Part shown: positions 1-6,578 of the stretch, one piece after another | Layout: each line of letters begins with the position of its first letter | How positions within the stretch are numbered: the first letter of the stretch is position 1 | Assembly: GCA_034117325.1 (NCBI GenBank) | Contig: JAXEPX010000007.1 | Coordinates: 1-64,000 of the forward strand | DNA: 64,000 bases | From: Phascolarctobacterium_A sp034117325 | GTDB taxonomy: Bacteria; Bacillota; Negativicutes; Acidaminococcales; Acidaminococcaceae | Direction of reading: 5' to 3' | Position numbers and translations under genes: made by a program | Notes under the pieces: model-generated | What the model was told of the DNA's origin: nothing | Database searches by the model: none | Seen by the model: only the letters and a program-made list of their open reading frames with translations

Positions 1-1
1 A

Positions 2-493
2 GATTTGCTGAAAAAGCATGGCTACAGTGGTGCTGAAGCTGACAGACGTGATTATATTACTGGCTGTGACGGTATTATCAGCCGTAACGAAGCGTATTAC
101 TATTTTCAGGCAGAGATTATTTCTGCTTGGGCGCCTCACATGGACGTACTGTTTAAGCTGATCAGGGAAAAATATGCCGATAAAATCCGCCTGCTCTACG
201 TTTCTGAGGAACCTGGCTTTGACGTGTTTGTTACCAATGACTATGCAGGAATCTTTTTCAAGGAGCGTTACTACCTTGACTGCTGCTGCTTTGGCAAATT
301 CCATCACGAGTATTTTGATTCTCTCAGCAGAATGATTACCTATATCAGAGAAAAGCTGGGCGTAGATGTAAGCGAGATTAACTCTATGAATGATATGGAA
401 AACACTATATCTAGCGTATGTTGCCATGAAGATGATGATTATTGTACTATCCGTAGCTTTGATGTTGAAAATGAAGAAAGGAGTGCAGCATAA
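2..493 (+). CDS. Phage-type hypothetical protein, 5' end cut by the window edge
   Basis: The reading frame is open to the left edge, so the true start probably lies outside; the first in-window start-like codon is a TTG at 5, with no visible ribosome site. About 162 residues remain. The middle part (Trp followed by Pro-His-Met, then REKYADKIRLLYVSEEPG) resembles the ferredoxin-like fold of DUF1281/Api92-type proteins found on phages and plasmids; this is a weak, memory-based match. Its TAA overlaps the ATG of the next gene by one base, so the two are translationally coupled. The neighbours are a Cas4-like nuclease and an Erf recombinase, which places it in the early recombination module of a mobile element. 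No function is assigned. Confidence 0.6.
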   Translation, partial: DLLKKHGYSGAEADRRDYITGCDGIISRNEAYYYFQAEIISAWAPHMDVLFKLIREKYADKIRLLYVSEEPGFDVFVTNDYAGIFFKERYYLDCCCFGKFHHEYFDSLSRMITYIREKLGVDVSEINSMNDMENTISSVCCHEDDDYCTIRSFDVENEERSAA

Positions 494-1383
494 TGCCTGC
501 TACTAAATTTACCTGCCCTAGCGGAACCGATATTCCCATATTCCAATGCCTGAATAGCTGTCCTAATTCCCAAAGATGTATGTTCCTGCCTACTTTGCGG
601 GCTGTAGCTGAATCTTTGGACAGAAAAATTGCTGAGCCTACAGTAACGGAGCTGCTTGCTGGTACGAGAGAAACCTATCTGAAAAAGACCTCTGACTATG
701 CTGTTGATCCAGTTCAGCAGCTGTACGCTATCCATGGCAGTGCTGTGCATACCATTCACGAGGATAAGACGGATGGCAATATGCTTTCAGAGGAACGGCT
801 TTCAGATGAGGTTACAAGCGGTAAATTTGACCTGTATGGCCAGATTATCGACCTGAGCGACAAAACCCTTGGGGATTATAAGGTAACAAGCTCCTACAAG
901 CTGATGAGAGCCTTGGGATACTACAAGGTGGATGTGCCTACTGGCGAAGTGTATAAGACTGGCCTGCGTAAGGGTCAGCCTAAGACGAAAAAAGAGTGGC
1001 GTACCGATGGAGTACGCCACTTGCTTGATTGGGCTATTCAGCTAAACTATTACAGAATCCTGCTGGAGGAACGTGGATTTAAGGTAGACCGCATGGAGAT
1101 TCAGGCTATGTGCCGTGATTACAGTCTTAGAATAGCTGCCGAACGTAATATTACAAAGCCTGTCTATATTATCCATATCAATAAGATTTCAGACCATTGG
1201 GTAAAATGCTATATGGCAGCTAAGGCCAAAAAGCTGAAGGAGGCTCTGGCTAATGGCTATATGCCTCCTATCTGTCGCACCAAGGAACGCTGGCATAACC
1301 GTAAATGCTCTGATTACTGTGCAGTGGTAGACAACTGCCCTTATGGAAGAATGGTGAAGCAGAGTGCTAAGAAAGTAGCTTGA
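493..1383 (+). CDS. Cas4/RecB-like PD-(D/E)XK nuclease with probable Fe-S cluster
   Basis: A 296-residue protein. Visible nuclease motifs are a His motif at H81, an Asp at D120 in GQIID, and D128-Y-K130, matching the RecB/Cas4 pattern G-x-D followed by D-Y-K. Cysteines lie near the N-terminus (C8, C19, C23, C29) and near the C-terminus (C272, C276, C282); the layout of one N-terminal plus three C-terminal Cys is typical of the 4Fe-4S cluster in Cas4 and AddB nucleases. Such proteins act as DNA-end exonucleases in phage recombination modules. There are no CRISPR genes nearby, and the neighbouring Erf gene supports a phage role rather than spacer acquisition. It begins at the ATG overlapping the previous stop codon. 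Confidence 0.75.
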   Translation: MPATKFTCPSGTDIPIFQCLNSCPNSQRCMFLPTLRAVAESLDRKIAEPTVTELLAGTRETYLKKTSDYAVDPVQQLYAIHGSAVHTIHEDKTDGNMLSEERLSDEVTSGKFDLYGQIIDLSDKTLGDYKVTSSYKLMRALGYYKVDVPTGEVYKTGLRKGQPKTKKEWRTDGVRHLLDWAIQLNYYRILLEERGFKVDRMEIQAMCRDYSLRIAAERNITKPVYIIHINKISDHWVKCYMAAKAKKLKEALANGYMPPICRTKERWHNRKCSDYCAVVDNCPYGRMVKQSAKKVA

Positions 1384-1444
1384 ATGCAGGATGCACGCAA
1401 CGCATCCTGCTGTTTTATGTCGAAATGCAAGGAGGAAGATATTT

Positions 1445-1732
1445 ATGAACTTATTTGCTAAAGCTAAAATCTATCAGACTAAGGCTATTGCCAATGCTGC
1501 GCTGGATGAGGAGTTCAAGACCCAAGTTATTATTGCTTTAGGACGTTTCTTTAATAGGGATTGGGGAGATCTGTGCGAAGAAGATATTCAGCTCAATGAG
1601 GAAGCTATGAAATATAATGACTTAGTTCATGGAGCTTACGATACAGCTAAGGGAAGAATATGGGTTATTGCAGAAAGCCAGAGCGGTACTGAATACGATA
1701 CTATTACGGTTCTGTTTCCGCAGGATTATTAA
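1445..1732 (+). CDS. Small phage/plasmid protein of the DWGD type
   Basis: The frame is open from 1391, but the start at 1445 is preferred because GGAGGAAG lies a few bases upstream; the protein is then 95 residues. It contains a recognisable block (GRFFNRDWGDLCEEDIQLNE) followed by an aromatic strand-rich C-terminus ending TVLFPQDY. Proteins with this block are common in phage and integrative-element recombination regions and have no assigned function. It sits between the Cas4-like nuclease and the Erf gene, 15 bases before the latter, and is presumably co-transcribed with them. Confidence 0.6.
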   Translation: MNLFAKAKIYQTKAIANAALDEEFKTQVIIALGRFFNRDWGDLCEEDIQLNEEAMKYNDLVHGAYDTAKGRIWVIAESQSGTEYDTITVLFPQDY

Positions 1733-1747
1733 AGGAGCTGATTTAAT

Positions 1748-2374
1748 ATGGAAAACGCTAAAATTGCCAAAAAGCTCGTGGCAGTAATGAATGACTGTAG
1801 CTACGTCAGCAAGAATGGGGTAAATAGCTTTCATCATTACAAATATGCCACGGCTGAGGATGTGCTGCAGAAGGTCAATGAATCCCTGACTAAAAATAAG
1901 CTGGCTACAGTAGTCCAGCCTAGTATTGCATCATTTAGTGATGTAACCAACCTTAAAGGAAATACTGAGCATCTGGCTACTGTGATTGTCAAAATCAGCA
2001 TTATCGACAGCGAAAGTGGAGAAACTGTTGACCTCTATGGGATTGGTTCTGGACAGGATGCTGGCGATAAGGCAGTAATGAAGGCTCAGACAGCTGCAAT
2101 CAAGTATGCTTATATGATGAGCCTGTGCATTGCTACTGGTGATGACCCAGAGGCTGACACCAACACTGATGAGAACAATGTTGGGGATAAGCCTGTGGCT
2201 AAAACGGTTACTAGCAGAAAAGCTACTGCAAAACAACCAGTCCCCAAAGAAACCGTAGCAGTATGTTGTGGTTGCGGTACAACTATCAGTGAGAAGGTAT
2301 TGAATTACTCTGTCAGTAAGTTTGGTCAGCCGTTATGTATGGATTGCCAGAAGCAGGCGAGCTATGCGGCGTAG
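1748..2374 (+). CDS. Erf-family single-strand DNA annealing protein
   Basis: A 208-residue protein. Residues about 1-130 match the ERF superfamily: an opening helix (KIAKKLVAVMNDCSYV), then the hallmark HHYKYATAEDVLQKVNESL, a beta-rich centre, and GSGQDAGDKAVMKAQTAAIKYA with GDDPEAD at the end of the domain. Erf proteins anneal single strands during phage genome circularisation and recombination. The C-terminus carries two CxxC pairs (CCGCG and CMDC), suggesting a zinc ribbon. Start: ATG with AGGAGC upstream. A hairpin terminator follows, so this closes the visible recombination operon. Confidence 0.85.
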   Translation: MENAKIAKKLVAVMNDCSYVSKNGVNSFHHYKYATAEDVLQKVNESLTKNKLATVVQPSIASFSDVTNLKGNTEHLATVIVKISIIDSESGETVDLYGIGSGQDAGDKAVMKAQTAAIKYAYMMSLCIATGDDPEADTNTDENNVGDKPVAKTVTSRKATAKQPVPKETVAVCCGCGTTISEKVLNYSVSKFGQPLCMDCQKQASYAA

Positions 2375-2396
2375 AATGGTAATTTTATAAACTAAA

Positions 2397-2448
2397 AAAT
2401 GGTATCTGTTAGATTCACATATAACGGATACCATTTATATTCTTTTTT
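2397..2448 (+). terminator. Rho-independent terminator after the Erf gene
   Basis: AATGGTATCTGTT at about 2398-2410 pairs with AACGGATACCATT at about 2423-2435 with one G-U pair, followed by a T-rich tail ending in six T residues. Confidence 0.75.
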
Positions 2449-2496
2449 GCGTGTTATTGTACACCAATCTCTTATTTTTTTAGAACATCAATACCA

Positions 2497-2526
2497 TTGT
2501 TAAAAATTTTCACCCTGTGATATAAT
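2497..2526 (+). promoter_or_regulatory. Sigma70-type promoter for the truncated P-loop gene
   Basis: TTGTTA, an 18-bp spacer and a perfect TATAAT, 22 bp upstream of the ATG at 2549, with GTAGGTGAG between as ribosome site. Confidence 0.6.
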
Positions 2527-2548
2527 TATAATAAAGTAGGTGAGCTAA

Positions 2549-2830
2549 ATGTATCAGATAGAAGATGTTTTTAGCCCCAAATCGTTTCCAGAAAACACAT
2601 ATCTTATGCGAAAATCAGATGAATACGAAACAATAGATGACAGATTTAGAAAAGCTTTAGCTATGAAAGGAAATCTGATTTTTATATCTGGTGCATCTAA
2701 GTCCGGTAAAACAGTTTGTTCTTCTTACGTTGGAGAGTTTGAAACTATTTTCAGTGCGTGTCTGCACCTTATTCGCACCTTATTTTGTAATAAAAGATGG
2801 AGTAAGGTGCAAATAGATATAAAAAGATAA
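2549..2830 (+). pseudogene. Truncated P-loop NTPase, probable defence-gene remnant
   Basis: The first ~60 residues look like the start of an AAA/NACHT-like ATPase of the kind common in defence islands: MYQIEDVFSPKSFPENTY, then GNLIFISGASKSGKT, a Walker A with K and T in place. After about residue 62 no further ATPase motif (Walker B, sensor) appears, and the frame ends at 93 residues in a low-complexity Arg/Lys tail. Families opening this way normally run to several hundred residues, so the gene looks cut off at about 2735-2760, next to the repeats of the attachment region. It retains its own promoter and ribosome site. The precise family is not recognised. Confidence 0.55.
2764..2810. repeat. 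Direct and inverted GCACCTTATT repeats near the attachment site
   Basis: GCACCTTATT occurs at 2764-2773 and again at 2775-2784; its inverse TAAGGTGC lies at 2803-2810. Short repeats of this kind beside an attachment core are often arm-type binding sites of a tyrosine integrase; that role is inferred. Confidence 0.4.
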
Positions 2831-2937
2831 AAACAGAGTATGGTGAATATCGGGAAAAGCCTGATGGGTACTAGCTTTACAGAGCCTACCTTTGCGGTAA
2901 TATGTAAAAAATATAGAGAGATTTATGATTTCTCGAA

Positions 2938-2982
2938 CTCCTAAGCGGTAGGTCGCCAGTTCGATTCTGGCCGGGATCACCA
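2938..2982 (+). other. tRNA-Arg(CCU) 3' fragment: attachment site (attR) of the integrated element
   Basis: The 45 bases comprise an anticodon loop CTCCTAA (anticodon CCT), the 3' anticodon stem GCGGT, a variable region, a complete T arm (GCCAG TTCGATT CTGGC), the 3' acceptor strand CGGGATC, discriminator A and encoded CCA. The sequence upstream does not form the D arm or the matching 5' acceptor, so this is not a whole tRNA. Integration into the 3' half of a tRNA gene leaves exactly such a duplicate at the distal end. Its orientation puts the intact tRNA-Arg and the integrase to the left, outside the window. Confidence 0.8.
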
Positions 2983-2990
2983 TAAAAAAT

Positions 2991-3035
2991 CGCCGAAAGC
3001 CTTGATTTAGCAGGACTTTCGGCGTTTTGCTTTTT
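2991..3035 (+). terminator. Terminator of the tRNA-Arg locus
   Basis: CGCCGAAAG (2991-2999) pairs perfectly with CTTTCGGCG (3016-3024), then TTTTGCTTTTT. It probably terminated the original tRNA transcript, and now insulates the Wadjet operon from the element on the left. Confidence 0.8.
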
Positions 3036-3066
3036 ATATCGTATGTCTGGCTTTAGAAGCTATTTC

Positions 3067-3096
3067 TTGCCGTTGCGGTTAGTATGGTGCTATAAT
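3067..3096 (+). promoter_or_regulatory. Promoter of the Wadjet operon
   Basis: TTGCCG, an 18-bp spacer and a perfect TATAAT. It leaves a leader of about 125 nt before jetD, which contains a short open reading frame. Confidence 0.6.
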
Positions 3097-3137
3097 TAAA
3101 CCATATAGAGACTCTTTTTAGCAATAGGAGAGTGACA

Positions 3138-3188
3138 ATGGGTCAGAGGCACTACAGCTTGTGTCTGGTCAGGATTGCCATGAAATAA
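3138..3188 (+). CDS. Candidate 16-residue leader peptide upstream of jetD
   Basis: ATG at 3138 follows AGGAGAGTGACA, a good ribosome site, and reads MGQRHYSLCLVRIAMK before TAA. It lies between the promoter and jetD and ends 40 bases before the jetD start. It could be a regulatory leader peptide or a chance reading frame; the ribosome site is the only positive evidence. Confidence 0.3.
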   Translation: MGQRHYSLCLVRIAMK

Positions 3189-3228
3189 ATTAGCCGGCCT
3201 CATCATGGTCTGGAGTTTGAAAGGATGA

Positions 3229-4218
3229 GTGACCATTGTGCAAAAACTTAGCCTAGAAAATATATTGTCTGGAATGGAATCAGTTCCCTATTTAGAACAG
3301 TATAATTATATTATGAAACTAATTGAAGCAAATTGTATAAAACCAATCAAAGCCTCTCCCAAAAATGGAAAAAAACCGGCTCTTTTTTCGCAGTATTGGT
3401 CGTTGGAAAGTACAAATGAATATGCTGAGATTGAGCAAGAACTTCTGTATAAATTAAATGCAGAGATAAAAATTGATTATTATCAAAAGCATTTAAATAT
3501 CTACGCTAAGGAAAGGCTTGGAGTGTTGTTATTGAGCGAGTTTTTGTCGAAGCACTCAGAACTTTTAAAAGTGAAGGTGTCCTACAACGAGCGTTGCATG
3601 CAGATTTGGGGTTATGAAAAGTATTTAGCTAAGGAGGCAGGGAAAACACTACTCAAGCATTGTGGCCTGGATTTAAGTTTTTTAAACTGCTATAGCACGG
3701 CAGAGCCTTTTTCCTATTTTTCCTTGCATCGAGATACACCTCAAAAACTCTTAATAATTGAAAACAAGGATACTTTTTTTAGTATGCGGAAAGCGTTGCT
3801 GGCGGGCAAGCAAACATTGTTTGGCGAAAATATAAGTACATTAATTTATGGCGCTGGCAAACGTATTTTAAGCAGCTTTCAAGAGTTCGCAATTAGTGCT
3901 GAGCCATATATGTTAGCTGAGGGGAATGAGTTTCTGTACTTTGGCGATTTGGATTACGAGGGTATAGGTATTTATGAAAAATTGGCCCAGCTTTTTACTG
4001 AACAAGGCAAAATAGTGCCGTACGTAGCGGCTTATAAACTTATGTTGGCTAAAAGTACGCAGGTTCCTCGTCTACCTGTAACTAAGGAACAGCAAAACAA
4101 ACAACTTGAGGGTATATTTTGGCATTTTTTTGACCAAAAAACTATAGATAATATGCAGTCGCTTTTGCAAAAGGAACGATATATTCCTCAAGAAATATTG
4201 AATATAAAAGATTTTTAG
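3229..4218 (+). CDS. jetD: Wadjet nuclease subunit JetD (Toprim-type)
   Basis: A 329-residue protein. The C-terminal half has the Toprim signature of JetD/topoisomerase VI-like nucleases: an acidic residue in LIIENKDTF (E178) and the D-x-D motif in YFGDLDYEGIGIYE (D240, D242). In Wadjet systems JetD cleaves plasmid DNA after loop extrusion by the JetABC SMC complex. The N-terminal half is probably the DUF3322-like DNA-binding arm. Start: GTG at 3229 is only three bases from GAAAGGA, so the in-frame GTG at 3238 is an equally good start. It is the first gene of the operon and lies 8 bases before jetA. The identification rests on motif plus context. Confidence 0.85.
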   Translation: MTIVQKLSLENILSGMESVPYLEQYNYIMKLIEANCIKPIKASPKNGKKPALFSQYWSLESTNEYAEIEQELLYKLNAEIKIDYYQKHLNIYAKERLGVLLLSEFLSKHSELLKVKVSYNERCMQIWGYEKYLAKEAGKTLLKHCGLDLSFLNCYSTAEPFSYFSLHRDTPQKLLIIENKDTFFSMRKALLAGKQTLFGENISTLIYGAGKRILSSFQEFAISAEPYMLAEGNEFLYFGDLDYEGIGIYEKLAQLFTEQGKIVPYVAAYKLMLAKSTQVPRLPVTKEQQNKQLEGIFWHFFDQKTIDNMQSLLQKERYIPQEILNIKDF

Positions 4219-4226
4219 AGGTTATT

Positions 4227-5828
4227 ATGCAATATGAATTTTTAAAGGCGTTTCCCAAACGTATGAAAAACGTGGGTATGCATGCCTTGCTACAGTCTAA
4301 TAGCTCACAAAAGGCTATTTGGAAACAGTTAGGCTTTGACTCACTTGCAGAGCAGCTCAATGTTGTCTATTCTGTGTTGCTATATATTATGGAGGAGTCC
4401 TTGAAGGAAGAAATATGTACTTTAGATAATATTGCTGCCTTCATCGATTCCATAAATGAACAATACCATCACAAAAAGATGAACTTTGATAATTGCTATG
4501 ATTTGGCAGATTTTATTGTCAATATAGTACTTTCTAATGAAGGACGACCTATGTATTTTCAAGGGCTTGATTATGAGAATAACGTTCTTCAGGAAATACA
4601 TATCAACTATCTGAATAATAAAATTGCCTATGATGAGCAGGATATTCGGCGTACATCCTATTATTTAACGGAGGATGGCTATAATTTGCTTTTAGGCACA
4701 TTGGAGGTTGAAAGTAATCTTAAGCTTACTATTCAGGAGCTTATTTTTAAGCTCCATTTAGAAAAGCAAAGTTATGATAAAGCACTGGATGATGTAAAAA
4801 ATATTTTTAATCTCATGCGCATTCAGTTACAAAAGATCCAGGCAGCTATGCAGGATGTTCGCCGTAATGTTCTTGCATATAATGTCAATGAATATGGAGC
4901 GCTTTTGGGAGAGAGTTTAGCAACCATAGATAAAACTAAGGCAAAGTTTAGAGGTTATCGAGATGTTGTACAGCTTAGAGTTCAGGAGCTGGAACAGGAA
5001 AATATTAATATAGAAGCTTTTAATTCTGAAGACATGGAAAAACTGCAGAACCTGCGCGAAATAGATAGCTACCTGGTTCGTGCTATTGATGAGTACCAAA
5101 GAATTTTAGATAGTAATTTTGATTTTCAAGCACTTTATTCTAAAGAATTAGAAAAAATTACGGAAAGGCAACTAGTCCAGCGCTTTAGCCTACGCACGGA
5201 GCTTTACGAAAAACTGTTGGATCATCCGGAATGTCTGGATAATCTAGATGTTTTCTTCAGCCCGCTTTTTAATGCATCGCCTTCTAAAACGCTTAATGTC
5301 TACAAGTTTCTGGAGCAACAAAGACTGCGTCGTATAGAAGATGATTGGCAGGAGGTTACGGAAACCTTTGATGCTGAGGAGTGGGAGGCTGAGCAAAGAA
5401 GACTCATAGCGGAAAAGTTAAAGCGCTATGAGTTAAGCTTGACAGTAATTTTGCAGCATGCATTGGAGCATAAAGAGCTGCAGCTGTCGAATCTTTTTAA
5501 CGAGCTCACTTTAGAAGAGCGAGAACAGCTAATTCCTACTATCAACATTTTTAAAGAAATTATGGTTGAATTATTGCGTGTTAATGAAATCAATATTGCA
5601 GAACTGAGCGCTGAACGAACGGAGTTTATTCAAGAAGAAACTAGCGATTTTAGATTGCAAAAAATGGTGCTGGAAATATTAGATAAGCATCCTCAGTGGC
5701 AATGGTTGCAAAATCTAAGTGTCTATCGTATGGATGTGGCGGAGCCTATTGTGCTTAGACAAATTGATGAAGTCAGTGGCTTAGTAAAAAATATTCGTTG
5801 CTCCGATTGTATGATTGTGTGTTCTTAA
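4227..5828 (+). CDS. jetA: Wadjet kleisin-like subunit JetA
   Basis: A 533-residue, mostly helical protein rich in Glu, Gln and Leu with no enzyme motif. Its length, its position between JetD and the MukE-like JetB, and opening text such as FLKAFPKRMKNVGMHALLQS fit the JetA family (DUF5716-type, recalled from family descriptions), the MukF-like kleisin that bridges SMC heads. The N-terminal ~100 residues probably form a winged-helix-like domain; residues about 180-330 look like coiled coil. Start: ATG with GAGG seven bases upstream. It ends six bases before jetB. By sequence alone it would be called hypothetical; the context makes the call firm. Confidence 0.8.
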   Translation: MQYEFLKAFPKRMKNVGMHALLQSNSSQKAIWKQLGFDSLAEQLNVVYSVLLYIMEESLKEEICTLDNIAAFIDSINEQYHHKKMNFDNCYDLADFIVNIVLSNEGRPMYFQGLDYENNVLQEIHINYLNNKIAYDEQDIRRTSYYLTEDGYNLLLGTLEVESNLKLTIQELIFKLHLEKQSYDKALDDVKNIFNLMRIQLQKIQAAMQDVRRNVLAYNVNEYGALLGESLATIDKTKAKFRGYRDVVQLRVQELEQENINIEAFNSEDMEKLQNLREIDSYLVRAIDEYQRILDSNFDFQALYSKELEKITERQLVQRFSLRTELYEKLLDHPECLDNLDVFFSPLFNASPSKTLNVYKFLEQQRLRRIEDDWQEVTETFDAEEWEAEQRRLIAEKLKRYELSLTVILQHALEHKELQLSNLFNELTLEEREQLIPTINIFKEIMVELLRVNEINIAELSAERTEFIQEETSDFRLQKMVLEILDKHPQWQWLQNLSVYRMDVAEPIVLRQIDEVSGLVKNIRCSDCMIVCS

Positions 5829-5834
5829 CGAAGT

Positions 5835-6578
5835 ATGGATATGGGTGAGTTTATGGTATATCAAGAGGATGATATTAAATTAGCACAAAAGGTTTTCTAC
5901 TATTTACTGGAGCATCACGAGCTTAGAGAAGAAGAGGAGCCTGAGCTATCTAGAGAATATTTAGCAAACGAAACTGGAGTTCAAAATATAGTAAAAATGC
6001 AGGCAGACGCTTCTAACTGTGAAATTAAGGCGATAGGTAAAGTAATCTATTTAATTCCTAAGGAAGATAATTACTTTTTAGGTTACTCTAAGTCACAGCT
6101 TAAAAAGGAGCTCTGTCGGAGTAATCCTACGGATAAGGACTATTATTTGGCTCAATTTATCATTCTGGTGCTTTTGCTAGAGTTTTATGATGGGCAAGGT
6201 ACTAGTAGTAAGACTAGAGATTTTCTGCGTGTTGGGACCTTGCAAAACTCGATTACGGCTAAGCTTCAAGAAGGTGCTAGCAAATATTCTGAGGATGAAC
6301 AGGCTGAGCAGGGTATTGCCTTTACTGCTATGATGGAGGTCTATGAATCTTTAAAATCTGACGAAAAAGGACGGAGGCAGAAAACCACTAAAGAAGGCTT
6401 TATTTACAGTATTTTACGTTTTTTGGAAGCCCAGGGCTTGATAGACTATATTGAGCAGGACGAAATGATTAAAACTACCGATAAGCTGGACAGCTTCATG
6501 GATTGGGAGCTCTTGAATAAAACTAACTATAGCAACATTCAGAAGGTGCTAGGAGTAAAGAACAATGAGCAAAATTAA
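5835..6578 (+). CDS. jetB: Wadjet KITE/MukE-like subunit JetB
   Basis: A 247-residue protein with compact helical segments (LAQKVFYYLLEHHELREEEEPELS near the start; FIILVLLLEFYDGQG in the middle; SILRFLEAQGLIDYIE near the end), as expected of the winged-helix MukE-like JetB (DUF6063-type). It would dimerise and bind the JetA kleisin. Three in-frame ATGs (5835, 5841, 5853) compete for the start; only 5853 has a GGGTGAG just upstream, at a rather short spacing, so the N-terminus is uncertain by six residues. Its end overlaps the start of jetC by 14 bases, indicating coupled translation. Confidence 0.8.
   Translation: MDMGEFMVYQEDDIKLAQKVFYYLLEHHELREEEEPELSREYLANETGVQNIVKMQADASNCEIKAIGKVIYLIPKEDNYFLGYSKSQLKKELCRSNPTDKDYYLAQFIILVLLLEFYDGQGTSSKTRDFLRVGTLQNSITAKLQEGASKYSEDEQAEQGIAFTAMMEVYESLKSDEKGRRQKTTKEGFIYSILRFLEAQGLIDYIEQDEMIKTTDKLDSFMDWELLNKTNYSNIQKVLGVKNNEQN

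Noticed and set aside
493..1383. Genuine CRISPR-associated cas4
   Set aside because: No cas1, cas2 or repeat array is in the window and the gene sits with an Erf recombinase.
2830..2982. A complete tRNA-Arg gene
   Set aside because: Upstream of the anticodon loop there is no D arm or GATCCCG acceptor strand; only the 3' half is present.
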